A DNA stretch of 64,000 nt from DATAPD01 sp036265385 (GCA_036265385.1 DATAPD010000001.1:1-64000), one strand, 5' to 3'; counted from the stretch's first letter, positions 33,721 to 43,448 are shown. Notes: generated by a model not told the origin, from the letters alone. Numbers and translations are program-made.

Positions 33721-34890
33721 TTATCTTCGAGCGAAGGCGGCAGTAGGTGCAAACCGTTTCGCGTACCAATACCATCCAGCCCACAGCAGACTGCTCCAGA
33801 AATAAATGCCGGTCGCGAATGGAATTTTGGCTCTTAGAATCAACAATAAGAGCACGTCAAGTGCAGCAAAAATGCACACTATAATCCGGGAGGTCAGTTT
33901 TAGATTGCTGCGCGACGAGTAAACCCACAATGCACCTTGGAGAATGGCGGGAAGCAGGATCGCCTCGTCGGTCATCCACGCGTACGGAGTGGTCAGAATC
34001 GATACAACCAGCAGTGCGGGGCCGTGCACAGGCCACTCCCAGTTTTGTTGATTGCAATAGAAGTAAATCAGACTCCAACCAAATGCGATCACCATCGGTA
34101 CGAATTGAATCCAGAACACGTTGCGAAAAAATATCAGTCGGATCACTCCGCTGAGCGCGGGGATGAACTCATGTTGTATAGAGGACTCACTCAACATTTG
34201 CCGGTAATCCGAAAAAACTCTTGGATCAAATGCGGCTGCTATGACGGTCGCAATGACGAGCGCAGTTGTGAACCCCGATGCGACAAGCCACTTCTTACGC
34301 AAGATGATCCAGAAAGCCAGAATCGGCCACAACAGCGCTGATACGTGAGGCTTGGCGAAGAGAATGACCAGTGCAGTTCCGGCAAGGAACTCGGATTTCT
34401 TTTCAGTTTTCAAGAACAAGACAAAAGCAAGAAGAAGAACCAGCCCAAGTTGCCCGGCAAGGAGACAGCCAGCAACTGGCGCAAATAAATACCCTATCAA
34501 TATGAAGATGTTTGGAGGTCGAGGCCCGTTTCCATAGAGCCGCCAGCACATCCGCATTGAAGTAATCAAGCATGCTAACAAGACTGCTAGCCAAAGCACC
34601 CACGCCCAATAAGAACTCAACAGCCCGAGCGGAAGCACAATCCATAAGGACCACGGCGGAGTTCTCAAAACTAGTGGCTTGTCAAAACCGTAACCTTGAC
34701 CTTGTTCAAGCGCGAGCACATCAACGTGGGAGTACGGATTTTGACCGTGCAAAAGTAACTGACCGGCAGCCCAATACGAAAGTGAGTCGCGATCTTTAAC
34801 GGCCGTGTGAATTTGTTCACGTCGAGATGATAAAAACCACAAGAAGAACGCCGCGATCAGCAATGCAGCAAGGATTTTCAATAATTTCAT
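33721..34890 (-). CDS. GT87-like (DUF2029) membrane glycosyltransferase
   Basis: Polytopic membrane protein of about 389 residues, a second DUF2029/GT87-like enzyme. The N-terminal loop reads DRDSLSYWAAGQLLLHGQNPY and V-D-V-L-A-L-E, the family acidic motif. About ten helices follow. The frame reaches 34959, but the ATG at 34890 opens the first helix (KLLKILAALLIAAFFLWFL) and overlaps the upstream gene's stop by 4 nt (ATGA), so it is coupled to the GT39-like gene. It ends 3 bp from the convergent plus-strand glycosyltransferase. Confidence 0.78.
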   Translation of the reverse strand: MKLLKILAALLIAAFFLWFLSSRREQIHTAVKDRDSLSYWAAGQLLLHGQNPYSHVDVLALEQGQGYGFDKPLVLRTPPWSLWIVLPLGLLSSYWAWVLWLAVLLACLITSMRMCWRLYGNGPRPPNIFILIGYLFAPVAGCLLAGQLGLVLLLAFVLFLKTEKKSEFLAGTALVILFAKPHVSALLWPILAFWIILRKKWLVASGFTTALVIATVIAAAFDPRVFSDYRQMLSESSIQHEFIPALSGVIRLIFFRNVFWIQFVPMVIAFGWSLIYFYCNQQNWEWPVHGPALLVVSILTTPYAWMTDEAILLPAILQGALWVYSSRSNLKLTSRIIVCIFAALDVLLLLILRAKIPFATGIYFWSSLLWAGWYWYAKRFAPTAAFARR

Positions 34891-36575
34891 GGGCACGTTA
34901 GATCCTTGCGCACCATGGCTTGAAACTCCCAATCTATTGCTGATCGAAGCGTTCTGCACGGCCGGTATTCCTGCAGGATGTATGAGGCAATGGGTGCATT
35001 GATCAGTGCCGACGCCGGAGTATTAGGCCATGAGGCACGGGCATGTTCCGCAAACGCCGGATCGTATAGAACAATCCGCACCGGATTCTGCGAGAGTTCT
35101 TTGAGCATCTCCTGAACCTGCTCTTGCGTATGCAGCCCTGGCTGGTAGTACTCGTATCGCCCTGGACTATACGTTCCCGTGAGGTAGTAATAGCTGGACT
35201 GGTAAGGATAAACGAGGATTCGTTCGCCCTGGGCCACATTGGCCTGCACGAATTCAATTAGTTCATCTTTCGATCGGCTGGTGAGATTGCCTCGCCGAGT
35301 ATGGATGACTTGATCCGCTTTAACGCGAAATAGAAGCGATGCACCCATCAGTAATAACAGCATCGAAAGAGCGGAGGCGACAATGATTCCCGCATGCCTG
35401 AAAATCTTGTTACGAAACAATGTGCCTTGGAGTAGCCACGCCAACGTAAGCAGGAAGATCGGCTGCAGGTAGACGAAATGTTCATAGTCTGCACGTACAA
35501 CAATGACCGATAGAAGTAAGCCGGCGATCGCAGCCGAAAGAAGAATGTAGTATCGCGCTGGGGACCCTTCATCCGGAGATCTTCGGAATCGAAACAGAGC
35601 AACGGTAAGAACTGCGATTGCAATCCAAGGCAGAAATGGCAACCAGATAGTTGGACTAAAGACGAGCACTTTGATGATACGTTCCCACAGGCTCCCTTCG
35701 GCGAAAATCATCCGGGTCGCTTTTTCTGTGAGATTGCCGTAAGCGTAGGGAACATGGTTGGCTGTCGTGTAATTCTCTAATGGCCACAACCAACTTGAGG
35801 CCATGGCTGACAATGCGCCCTCGCTGGCGAAATACACAATCGTGATGATCAATGGCCATGCAAGACCGAGTGCGGCGGCGATGCAGTTCCGCTTCGGCAA
35901 TATCTTCGGGCCACGATCCAAAACTGCAATGATTGCCAGCCCAGCCCCGATCCCAAGAAGAAGGCAAGCACCTTTCGATTGTTCAAATAAACCCGTTAAG
36001 CAAACGAAGGACCCCGTTGCGAATCCCCACCACGCATTCCTTGTTTCGACCAGACGAAGTGAACCATACAGCGCGACGCAGGCCAGGAATGTGCTGTCCC
36101 AATTGTGTACCGAAACAAATCTCATCGGGAAAGCAGTGACGAGTACTAGTCCTGTGACCAACAGGCTCGTGGACCGCGAACAAACTCGACGTGCGAGCAG
36201 GTAAGTGAGAGGCGAGCACGCTGCGCCGAAAATTGCGAGCAGAGTATGCGCTACGATGATTGAGTCTCCAAATACCCGAAAGCAGATTGCCAATAGGTAA
36301 TAAGAGCCGGGGGTGAAGAACGAGAAAAAATCCCGATACAATACCTGACCGTCCAAAATGCGTTGCGCACCTTGGAGGATGATGCCCTCGTCCGGATCGA
36401 TCCATGTGTAACGCCGAAAAAGCCAAAGATAAAGAAAAGAGATCAGCAGTGTTGCGAGGGCGATCCACCGTTCCGATCTCAATTGCTCCGGAATAAACAA
36501 GTTCTCATCCCGGAAATCCCGCTCAATCACTTTCGTGTGGTCTCGCGCAGTCATTTCTAAAGAGCCTACCGACAT
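34887..36575 (-). CDS. GT39/PMT-like membrane glycosyltransferase
   Basis: A 562-residue GT-C enzyme of the protein-O-mannosyltransferase / ArnT type. The first periplasmic loop has WIDPDEGIILQGAQRILDGQ and LYRDFFSFFTPGSYYL, with the paired acidic residues that bind the lipid-linked donor. About eleven membrane helices are followed by a soluble C-terminal region of ~130 residues (IEFVQANVAQGERILVYPYQ). The sugar and acceptor are unknown. It overlaps the next GT gene upstream by 10 nt and the downstream one by 4 nt. Confidence 0.8.
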   Translation of the reverse strand: MSVGSLEMTARDHTKVIERDFRDENLFIPEQLRSERWIALATLLISFLYLWLFRRYTWIDPDEGIILQGAQRILDGQVLYRDFFSFFTPGSYYLLAICFRVFGDSIIVAHTLLAIFGAACSPLTYLLARRVCSRSTSLLVTGLVLVTAFPMRFVSVHNWDSTFLACVALYGSLRLVETRNAWWGFATGSFVCLTGLFEQSKGACLLLGIGAGLAIIAVLDRGPKILPKRNCIAAALGLAWPLIITIVYFASEGALSAMASSWLWPLENYTTANHVPYAYGNLTEKATRMIFAEGSLWERIIKVLVFSPTIWLPFLPWIAIAVLTVALFRFRRSPDEGSPARYYILLSAAIAGLLLSVIVVRADYEHFVYLQPIFLLTLAWLLQGTLFRNKIFRHAGIIVASALSMLLLLMGASLLFRVKADQVIHTRRGNLTSRSKDELIEFVQANVAQGERILVYPYQSSYYYLTGTYSPGRYEYYQPGLHTQEQVQEMLKELSQNPVRIVLYDPAFAEHARASWPNTPASALINAPIASYILQEYRPCRTLRSAIDWEFQAMVRKDLTCP

Positions 36576-38284
36576 GGCTGCTCCCGCGTATCTTGCGTCG
36601 ACCCAGTTGTCTCAGTTCGTTTGAGATCAGGCACTAAGCCGTAGGGCTGCAGACAGGGAGGTCTAGCATCGGCACCGAGCAGCCAAACGTGACGATCGCG
36701 ATAGTAGTTGAGCAGTTCCTGGTTTTTTTCTGCACCCATGTCTCGCGCCCACACGATTTTTTGCGCGTCCGGATCGGCGCCGTTGTAAACCCAATCCTGC
36801 AACGGATCATGGCCTTGGCGATAACTTACTAGTACTAGCTGGCGGCCTTCGAGCGATTTCAAGCGCATTTCAATGGCGGCCCGGCTTTGCCCTAACGCCA
36901 TCCAACTACCCTCTCGCGGAGGCTCGGCCAGGATACGAGCTTCGATCGGCATCATTGCGATTGCGGAGAGCACAAGGGCTCGCGATAAGGTACGACCGAT
37001 GGGGCGACCGTCGAGCATCCATATCCGCATATGACGGCTGCATTGCAAGACGATTGCAATGAAGACGCAAGCGAGTGGCGCCACGTAGTGCATGATGAAG
37101 AAAATAACGAAAGATGAAGCGACGATTCCGGCAGCGCCAATAATCAAAAGAGGCCGAACACGACGATCACGGAAAATCCAAGGTAGCCAGAAGAGTGGAA
37201 GAGTCAGCAATGGGGACACGTAAAAGGCCCAGATCATCCACATTTTTCTTACGAATTGCCCAAGAACGCCCAGGAAAGTCTGAGCCTGTTCAAACTCCTG
37301 ATATTCCATTTCGTAAAAATCGCGAATTACGTTGTGGCGATATTCTGGCACCGGAAACGCAGCTTGCTTATAGAAATATGGAGCAGTAGCGTACGTTTGC
37401 CGATTGATTTGCTGCGGCAAGCGCGCAGGACTGCCTGTAACGCGCCAGTTGTAATACGCGGTGGCCGATCCAGCCAGCAAAAGTACAACCAGCATTGGCA
37501 ACAGTGCACGCCGAAAGAACGGAAGAAACATCGGCCTGGAGACAAATACCCGAACGAGAATGTATGCACCAGCGGTCACCGTGAGCACCAATCCCTCGTA
37601 CGGTCGCGTATTCGCCAGGATTGCGATGCCCAAAGCCAAGACACTTGCTACTAGCGGATCCGGCCTTCGCATGATGCGAGGCATAGCACCCAATGCAAGT
37701 GCACCGCCCGTAGCCGCTAATGCGCCGCCCCAGTAGCTGTTATCCCAATAGCTAAGCACACCGAATCGCAGCACAGGAACCATGCCACCGAGAAGGGCCC
37801 AAGACGGTGGAAACCAGCCCTGCAGCATCCAACAAATCGCTGCGCACATTGCGCCCACACTCAGCCACACACCCCAAAATGGATTCCCGAGCACAGCTTT
37901 GCCAAAAGCAAGCACCAAACCCTGCAGTGGTGGATACATCGAAGCGTATGTCGGATGAAAAATAACGTGGAAGGTCTCCAGGTGAACCCACATTGGCGGC
38001 GTGGGATTTGTGAGTCGCCCATGCGCAAACGTATCCGCAGCCAGCAAGTGACTGAATTCGTCATGCGCGAACGGCAGTGGAATCGGAAGCCACGGCAATA
38101 ACGCCAGTCGCAAGGCTAACGCTGAACCCCCACATACGATCACGCTCAGCAGCCGCCGCTCGGCTAACTGGGCAAAAACTCTCTCGACACGCGCGAACGT
38201 CTTGTCGCCTATCCGCGGGAATGCGAGCGCCAAGAGCAACGAACAGGACGCGAATAGAGCCTCATAACCTACATGTGAAAACAT
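36566..38284 (-). CDS. GT39-like membrane glycosyltransferase
   Basis: A 572-residue polytopic protein with GT-C features. FAHDEFSHLLAADTFAHGRL near residue 75 carries the catalytic-type acidic pair in the first large loop, and further helices continue to about residue 430. The C-terminal soluble part has QLVLVSYRQGHDPLQDWVYN. Members of this group are annotated as mannosyl- or glucosyltransferases acting on lipids or proteins; nothing here fixes the substrate. It stops inside the start of the next glycosyltransferase gene, so the two are coupled. Confidence 0.75.
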   Translation of the reverse strand: MFSHVGYEALFASCSLLLALAFPRIGDKTFARVERVFAQLAERRLLSVIVCGGSALALRLALLPWLPIPLPFAHDEFSHLLAADTFAHGRLTNPTPPMWVHLETFHVIFHPTYASMYPPLQGLVLAFGKAVLGNPFWGVWLSVGAMCAAICWMLQGWFPPSWALLGGMVPVLRFGVLSYWDNSYWGGALAATGGALALGAMPRIMRRPDPLVASVLALGIAILANTRPYEGLVLTVTAGAYILVRVFVSRPMFLPFFRRALLPMLVVLLLAGSATAYYNWRVTGSPARLPQQINRQTYATAPYFYKQAAFPVPEYRHNVIRDFYEMEYQEFEQAQTFLGVLGQFVRKMWMIWAFYVSPLLTLPLFWLPWIFRDRRVRPLLIIGAAGIVASSFVIFFIMHYVAPLACVFIAIVLQCSRHMRIWMLDGRPIGRTLSRALVLSAIAMMPIEARILAEPPREGSWMALGQSRAAIEMRLKSLEGRQLVLVSYRQGHDPLQDWVYNGADPDAQKIVWARDMGAEKNQELLNYYRDRHVWLLGADARPPCLQPYGLVPDLKRTETTGSTQDTREQPCR

Positions 38285-38336
38285 GCGCCCTCAGATTTCG
38301 GTTCGTTGCATCCGGCACTCGCCTGTATTCTCCGCG

Positions 38337-38792
38337 CTAATAACCGAGCAGTCTTCGCATCTTGATCTCAAGCCAAGCGCCTGCCGACCGAAGTGAGTCG
38401 GTTAAGGAGATACCACTCAAGCCATAGTGCTCTTCCCAGATTGCAGAGACACCCCACACCGAACGCAAGCGCTGCCAGTAACGGAGTCGCGTGGCGGCAT
38501 CCGTTCCATGACCCGAGTCCTCTATAACCGCCACAAACGTTGGTGGCGGTTGTTCAGGCAGACGCTGCGCATATCCATAGCTCCACTGGACTTCCTTTAC
38601 AGCGCATTTCCAGTAAGCGCTCGCAATCTTGGTTTCCGCTTCCCGCTTTTCCGGGGCCAGCGACAATGGATCAAAAAACTCAGCGGGCATCGACTCTCGT
38701 AAGCGATATTCAGTTCTGAATGACGCATAGGCCACGATGCAGAGCACGAGGGCAATCACTGCAAAGATGTCGTATCTGCGATTTACTGCCAT
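38337..38792 (-). CDS. Membrane-anchored protein of unknown function
   Basis: A 151-residue protein with one N-terminal transmembrane helix (IFAVIALVLCIVAYASF) and a ~125-residue soluble domain facing the periplasm by the positive-inside rule. I do not recognise a family. It sits between two GT-C genes in the same direction with gaps of 52 and 36 nt, so it is probably part of the same operon and glycan pathway. Confidence 0.65.
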   Translation of the reverse strand: MAVNRRYDIFAVIALVLCIVAYASFRTEYRLRESMPAEFFDPLSLAPEKREAETKIASAYWKCAVKEVQWSYGYAQRLPEQPPPTFVAVIEDSGHGTDAATRLRYWQRLRSVWGVSAIWEEHYGLSGISLTDSLRSAGAWLEIKMRRLLGY

Positions 38793-38828
38793 GACCTTGT
38801 ACTGTTCTCCTCTTGGTACATCGTCGAC

Positions 38829-40325
38829 CTATTTAGGATCGACGCGTTCGAGCAAGATGCTGATTTGATCGCTGTACAACACTTTCCAAGCCGGGTCATG
38901 CTCCAGGACGTACGTCAATGCTTCGGTTCTTGGGAACAAGACATACTGGATCTCGTACTTCTCGAGAGTCGTTTTGGGCTGCTTTAACTCCAAGAGCTCG
39001 AGATAATCCTTGAGCACTCCCGAATATTCGAAAATATCGACGCGGCTGTCCACGAATACCTTCACACTTGGATCTCGCCAGTTCAAATATCCGCCCCAAA
39101 GATAACCATTCAACAGGTGGCCGGATGGCGGATGGCTCTCCAGATAATTCACTGCTTCGACGGGATACTGCTCAGAGACCCACTGTTCCAATTGCTTTTC
39201 GCGCGGCCAGAAGAACACGATTGTGCCCACAATCAAAGACATCACCACTGCATTCACAACTGGTGTGTCCATCTCTTTTCGATAGTGAGGAACGAAATCA
39301 AGCATTTTCGCCAGGACTGGGGTTATGACAATCGCGAGCAAAACCAAAAAGCGGATGTAGGTCAGTCCGCTGTACAGAGCGAAAAGAACAACCCCGACTT
39401 CGGCAAGCGCCCAGCGGCGCGGCCGAAGCAGAGAGCTCACCATCAAAGCGATGAGAAGCAGAATAACCAGCTTCCCTCGCGTGTCGTGAAAGTTTACGGA
39501 AACCCATTCCGCGACGTGGGCAATGTTCAACTTCTGACGGAAGGCTAAATCGAATGGGTAAAAAACGAGACGTGCGCCAAATGGATTCACGAACAACGCT
39601 GCGACAGAAGCCGTCCACGTCAGAATAAGCTTGCGACGCTGTTCCCTGGTCCAAGGCTCCGAAAAGATAAGGCCGCTCTCAAATTTCACGAATCCCGCAG
39701 CCACGATCATCGAGAAGATGAGCAAGCCCAGCGACCACGAGCCATGCGTATTGATCCAAAGGCAAAAGAGAAGCGGTAAGGTCCACAGCGGCGCCTTCCC
39801 CAGTTGTCGAAATCGCTGCAACAGGATCAGCAGAACCACCATGTACGCGTATCCAAACAAAATGGTGCGTGGTCCAAAAGAAACAGAGGCAAGCGGCACG
39901 GCAAAACTGGTGGCCAAAACCGAAGCTTTAAAGTGACCGCTCTCTCGATAAGCTAGGTACAGCACTCCCAAAAAGATCAGCGTAAGCACGGCGAACGTGA
40001 CAGCATTGACACCTGCCAACCCCAGCGCGCGCCAGCCGTAGTAATAAGGCAACTCCGAGAGCCATTCATGGTTCATCCACGGATGGCCCGCTACCGTGAA
40101 CGAATACATGTCGCTATTTGGCAAGGCATGGTGTTGTGCCAAATATTGGGCATTGTGCAAATGCCACCAGATGTCAGGGTCAGCGATTCCCTTCCGAGAG
40201 AGCGTAAAGATGAAGCCGACCACAATGAGCGTGATCACCACATGAAAAGAGCAGTAGGGAAATAGACGTTCACGCCAGTCGTTTGCTCTGTGATCGTCTT
40301 GGATACGTGCAGGAAACGCAGTCAT
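38829..40325 (-). CDS. Polytopic membrane protein, GT-C-like
   Basis: About 498 residues with ten or more membrane helices and a C-terminal soluble stretch of ~90 residues (NYLESHPPSGHLLNGYLWGG and KVFVDSRVDIFEYSG). The N-terminal loop has ADPDIWWHLHNAQYLAQHHA and WMNHEWLSE, resembling GT-C glycosyltransferase loops. The frame reaches 40433; the ATG at 40325 was preferred because the extra N-terminus is polar and unlike the family. It is first in the minus-strand glycosyltransferase operon. Confidence 0.7.
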   Translation of the reverse strand: MTAFPARIQDDHRANDWRERLFPYCSFHVVITLIVVGFIFTLSRKGIADPDIWWHLHNAQYLAQHHALPNSDMYSFTVAGHPWMNHEWLSELPYYYGWRALGLAGVNAVTFAVLTLIFLGVLYLAYRESGHFKASVLATSFAVPLASVSFGPRTILFGYAYMVVLLILLQRFRQLGKAPLWTLPLLFCLWINTHGSWSLGLLIFSMIVAAGFVKFESGLIFSEPWTREQRRKLILTWTASVAALFVNPFGARLVFYPFDLAFRQKLNIAHVAEWVSVNFHDTRGKLVILLLIALMVSSLLRPRRWALAEVGVVLFALYSGLTYIRFLVLLAIVITPVLAKMLDFVPHYRKEMDTPVVNAVVMSLIVGTIVFFWPREKQLEQWVSEQYPVEAVNYLESHPPSGHLLNGYLWGGYLNWRDPSVKVFVDSRVDIFEYSGVLKDYLELLELKQPKTTLEKYEIQYVLFPRTEALTYVLEHDPAWKVLYSDQISILLERVDPK

Positions 40326-40854
40326 CTTATTTTCTTTGTTAGTTAACTCTGTGATCTCGCGCTCCGTTGTCGTTAAAGACACAATTCCCCCGGAGATGGA
40401 ATTTTGCAATTCCTCTGCCAGCCTTGAATCCAAGAAGTAATCCCCGCAGACCTAAGAAGGTGGCACTCGCGTCGTGCCGAGCCGGGGAATTCCTGAATTT
40501 GTCTGACTTCCCATCTTGCAATCGGCTGATTGTTTTGAACATCTTAGCTCCCTATTCCACCCAAGTGCTAGGTCCTTCCACCCGGGTGCCATACCGTACT
40601 CCCCCTAGAGTGCTATTTACGGAATGTAGCCATCCAGCGACACTGTTTCCCGGAAGCTGCATCCAGCTGTATTCGTAGCAACAGCGGGTGCCTCCCGTCG
40701 AGCTCCTATAAGAAAACAAACAAAGCCGGCGTAACCTTCATAGTCCCCTTGGTTCGTAAGCTCCCCCGGGCAGTGCGTTCTCGTAGTCACCACGCAGTTT
40801 GAAAAAGCGCGTGCGTTGTTTTTTGACTCGTGGACGAGAGGCACACAAAGTTCA
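40326..40854. other. Intergenic region with repeated GTGC motifs
   Basis: No gene seen. Two copies of TTCCACCC-NN-GTGC start at 40555 and 40576, exactly 21 bp apart, and a third partial copy (CCCCCTAGAGTGC) ends at 40613. This looks like a protein-binding array between the glycosyltransferase operon and the sigma-54 activator gene. Confidence 0.5.
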
Positions 40855-42336
40855 ATGACAAACTCCGAAATCGTTCAAAGAAGTATTTTTCTCTTCGATA
40901 GTGACGAAGCGTTCGGGAACGTATTGACCCATGTGCTGGGAAACGAGTATGTGATCCAGCAGTTTCCGCTCACAGCTGAAGCGATCGCGCGTCTGGAATG
41001 CGAGATTCCGGACACACTCCTTGTTAATCTCGACGGCTCTGGCAAACAGGTCCTCTCCGATGAGTTCAAAGCCATTCTGAATGCGGCTTCGGAGTGCTCT
41101 GTGCCGGTTCCCGTGATCGGATACAGCTATGAAGCGCGGGCGCAGCGCGCACGAGAAGCGTTCAAAGCCGGCGCATTCGACATACTCGAGCAGCCTCTCG
41201 ACGTTCAACAGCTCAAGTTCGCGCTGGAGCGCGCATGCCGACGAATCGAGATGGCTCGTGAACTCGCGCAAGCCCAACAGCTCTTGAACACGACCCGCAT
41301 CAACGGATTGGTCGGGAAGAGCAAAGCCATCGAACGCTCCCACGAACTGGCACGCAAAGTCTCGGAAGTCGCAACCACGGTCTTAATCACTGGCGAAAGC
41401 GGTACCGGCAAAGGCGTTCTCGCGGAAGCGATCCACCGCCTCAGCCCACGCGCCGCCAAGCCATTCGTTGCATTTTCCGTCTGTTCTTTTCCCGATTCTC
41501 TAATCGATGCCGAGCTCTTCGGACATGAGCGTGGCGCCTTCACAGGAGCAGTCCAGGCCCGGCGCGGACGGTTCGAAGAGGCCAATGGCGGCACGATCTT
41601 CATCGATGAAATCGGCGACCTGGCTCTTCCTCTACAAGCGAAGCTGTTGCGGGTGCTCCAAGAGCGCACCGTCGAACGACTCGGATCCAACTTATCCCGT
41701 CCAATCAATGTGCGCGTGATCTGCGCCACAAATCGCAATCTCGAAAAGATGGTGCAGGAAGGGACATTCCGCGAAGACCTTTATTTCCGGATCTCTGTGG
41801 TAAAGATTCCCATGCCAGCGCTACGCGAACGCAAGGAAGACATTGCACTGCTGGCAGAACACTTTTTGCGGACTTTTGCAAAAACACACAACAAAGCGGT
41901 CCGTGGATTCACGCCTGGCTTTGTGACTGCTCTTTCACGCCATCCATGGCCCGGAAACGTTCGGGAATTACAGAACGTGATCGAACGCAGTGTCGTTCTC
42001 TGTAATGGAAACGAATACCTCGGAGTGAGAGACCTTCCGGAAGAAATGAGAGAACTGACTTCTTCCGATGATCTGCAGGTCGATTCGTTCCATGAAGCGG
42101 TACACAGCTTCAAGAAAGAACTAGTGCGCTCCGCACTTCGCAAGCACAACGGCAATCGGTCCAAAGCCGCTATGGAGTTGGGAATCAGCCGTTGCTACCT
42201 GCATCGTCTTTTGAACCAGCTGACATTGAGCGATGAAGACGCGGGCGAAGAAGTTGGAAACGAAATCGATGAAACTGTCGAAGAAGAGCCGACGCCAGTA
42301 CGTTCTGCGATTCGATCGACAATCCAGGTGATCTGA
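40855..42336 (+). CDS. Sigma-54-dependent activator with degenerate receiver domain
   Basis: Enhancer-binding transcription activator of 493 residues. Residues 10-120 are a receiver domain, but the phospho-acceptor position holds Asn58 (PDTLLVNLDG), the conserved Lys is Gln113 (ILEQPLD) and one acidic-pocket residue is Ser16, so phosphorylation is unlikely. The AAA+ domain is intact: Walker A GESGTGKG near 180, the sigma-54 contact motif GAFTGA near 227, and the usual GTIFIDEIGDL. A Fis-type helix-turn-helix (NRSKAAMELGISRCYLHRLL) closes the protein. The frame begins at a TTG at 40816; the ATG at 40855 is the better start. It is followed 10 nt later by the tadE genes, so it probably controls the pilus. 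Confidence 0.9.
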   Translation: MTNSEIVQRSIFLFDSDEAFGNVLTHVLGNEYVIQQFPLTAEAIARLECEIPDTLLVNLDGSGKQVLSDEFKAILNAASECSVPVPVIGYSYEARAQRAREAFKAGAFDILEQPLDVQQLKFALERACRRIEMARELAQAQQLLNTTRINGLVGKSKAIERSHELARKVSEVATTVLITGESGTGKGVLAEAIHRLSPRAAKPFVAFSVCSFPDSLIDAELFGHERGAFTGAVQARRGRFEEANGGTIFIDEIGDLALPLQAKLLRVLQERTVERLGSNLSRPINVRVICATNRNLEKMVQEGTFREDLYFRISVVKIPMPALRERKEDIALLAEHFLRTFAKTHNKAVRGFTPGFVTALSRHPWPGNVRELQNVIERSVVLCNGNEYLGVRDLPEEMRELTSSDDLQVDSFHEAVHSFKKELVRSALRKHNGNRSKAAMELGISRCYLHRLLNQLTLSDEDAGEEVGNEIDETVEEEPTPVRSAIRSTIQVI

Positions 42337-42346
42337 GGTGGGTCTG

Positions 42347-42943
42347 ATGAGAAGACCTAAGTCAAAAAGTGCTGGACAAGCTTTGATTGAGACGATCCTG
42401 ATGCTGCCCATCATTGTCACGATCGTTCTGAACGCAATTAATTTTGGTTATTTCTTCTTGATGGCGTTGAACATCACGGCGTCAGCGCGCAGCACGGGTC
42501 TGTATTCAATAACCGGCGACGAAACGCCGGCGGCGATTGCTGTACCTCCAGCAGGGCCATCTAATGCACCCGGTTCCGTGAGCTACATCGCCTTTCAGGA
42601 CCTGACTGGTGCCATATATTCTCCGTCTACCGCCGCAGGAGTTCAGGTTTGCTCACCTTCAGTCGGCATCTTGAATTCAGGAACCGTGAATCAGAAAACG
42701 AGTTGCACTACCTTCGGTTCGGTAGGTAGTTTCTCTGCGTCCGACCCTGATCCCGAACTCAATTCGGCAAGTACCGCGCCCGCATTCCTGTTGAATCGCA
42801 TCGATGTCGCATACCAGTTTTCTCCGCCAATCCCATTTACACCATTCAGCATTCTCGTGATGGCGAATCCGAACTGCGCGAGCGCAGGCGGTACGGTGAC
42901 CTGCACGTTTTACCGTCGCAGCTTTATGAGGGTAATGCGATGA
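42347..42943 (+). CDS. tadE: TadE-like pseudopilin 1
   Basis: A 198-residue minor pilin-like protein. The N-terminus has SAGQALIETILMLPIIVTIV: a Gly, then Glu at +5, as processed by the prepilin peptidase, followed by the transmembrane helix. The C-terminal domain is Thr/Ser/Gly-rich with several Cys residues (VQVCSPS, TSCTTF, PNCASAGGTVTC) that may form disulphides. The ATG at 42347 is preferred to the GTG at 42338 because GAGGTG precedes it at the right distance. It overlaps the next tadE by 4 nt. Confidence 0.85.
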   Translation: MRRPKSKSAGQALIETILMLPIIVTIVLNAINFGYFFLMALNITASARSTGLYSITGDETPAAIAVPPAGPSNAPGSVSYIAFQDLTGAIYSPSTAAGVQVCSPSVGILNSGTVNQKTSCTTFGSVGSFSASDPDPELNSASTAPAFLLNRIDVAYQFSPPIPFTPFSILVMANPNCASAGGTVTCTFYRRSFMRVMR

Positions 42944-43434
42944 AGTTTCGTGGCCATGCGATAACGCGGACAAACTGGCGCAGCGAACGCGGTCAGGCCC
43001 AAGTCGAATTCGCTTTTGTCGTGGTGTTTTTGCTGGTCCTTTGCCTTGGGTCGATCGAACTCATCTCTCTTGTGCATGCCTACAACGTACTCGCCGACTC
43101 CGCCAAGGAAGGCGTGCGGTATGCCATTGTGCATGGCAACAACAATTCAGTCCCCAGCGGTCCAACATGCCCATGCACTGATATCGATGGCCCCGCAGCG
43201 CCCGTCGGAACCCTGGGTGGTAATGGGACTGGGTTCGGTGTAGTCAAGACGTACGCGAGATTCGCGTTGCATGACATTAGCGGTTTGACCGTCACCACGA
43301 CATATCCCGACGCATCACGAAAACCACCGAACCGCGTACGGGTTGTGGTTTCGTATCCATACAGGCCGTTCTTCAACCTCGGTTGGCCAAGTGTGACCCT
43401 GAATGCAGCCGCCGAGGGCCGCATCATGAACTGA
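42940..43434 (+). CDS. tadE: TadE-like pseudopilin 2
   Basis: A 164-residue second TadE-like protein. Cleavage region ERG then QAQVEFAFVVVFLLVLCLG, with Glu at +5 and Phe at +6. A short extracellular domain follows with Gly/Pro-rich loops and a CPCTD motif. Its ATG lies in the previous gene's stop (ATGA) and the TadG gene follows 14 nt after its stop, so the three are one translational unit. Confidence 0.85.
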   Translation: MKFRGHAITRTNWRSERGQAQVEFAFVVVFLLVLCLGSIELISLVHAYNVLADSAKEGVRYAIVHGNNNSVPSGPTCPCTDIDGPAAPVGTLGGNGTGFGVVKTYARFALHDISGLTVTTTYPDASRKPPNRVRVVVSYPYRPFFNLGWPSVTLNAAAEGRIMN

Positions 43435-43448
43435 GGAGGTATTCACCG

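Noticed and set aside
40576..40591. TGGCAC on the minus strand as a sigma-54 promoter for the glycosyltransferase operon
   Set aside because: The -24 box is good, but the position 10 bases on is GA, not the required GC, and it forms part of the GTGC repeat array.
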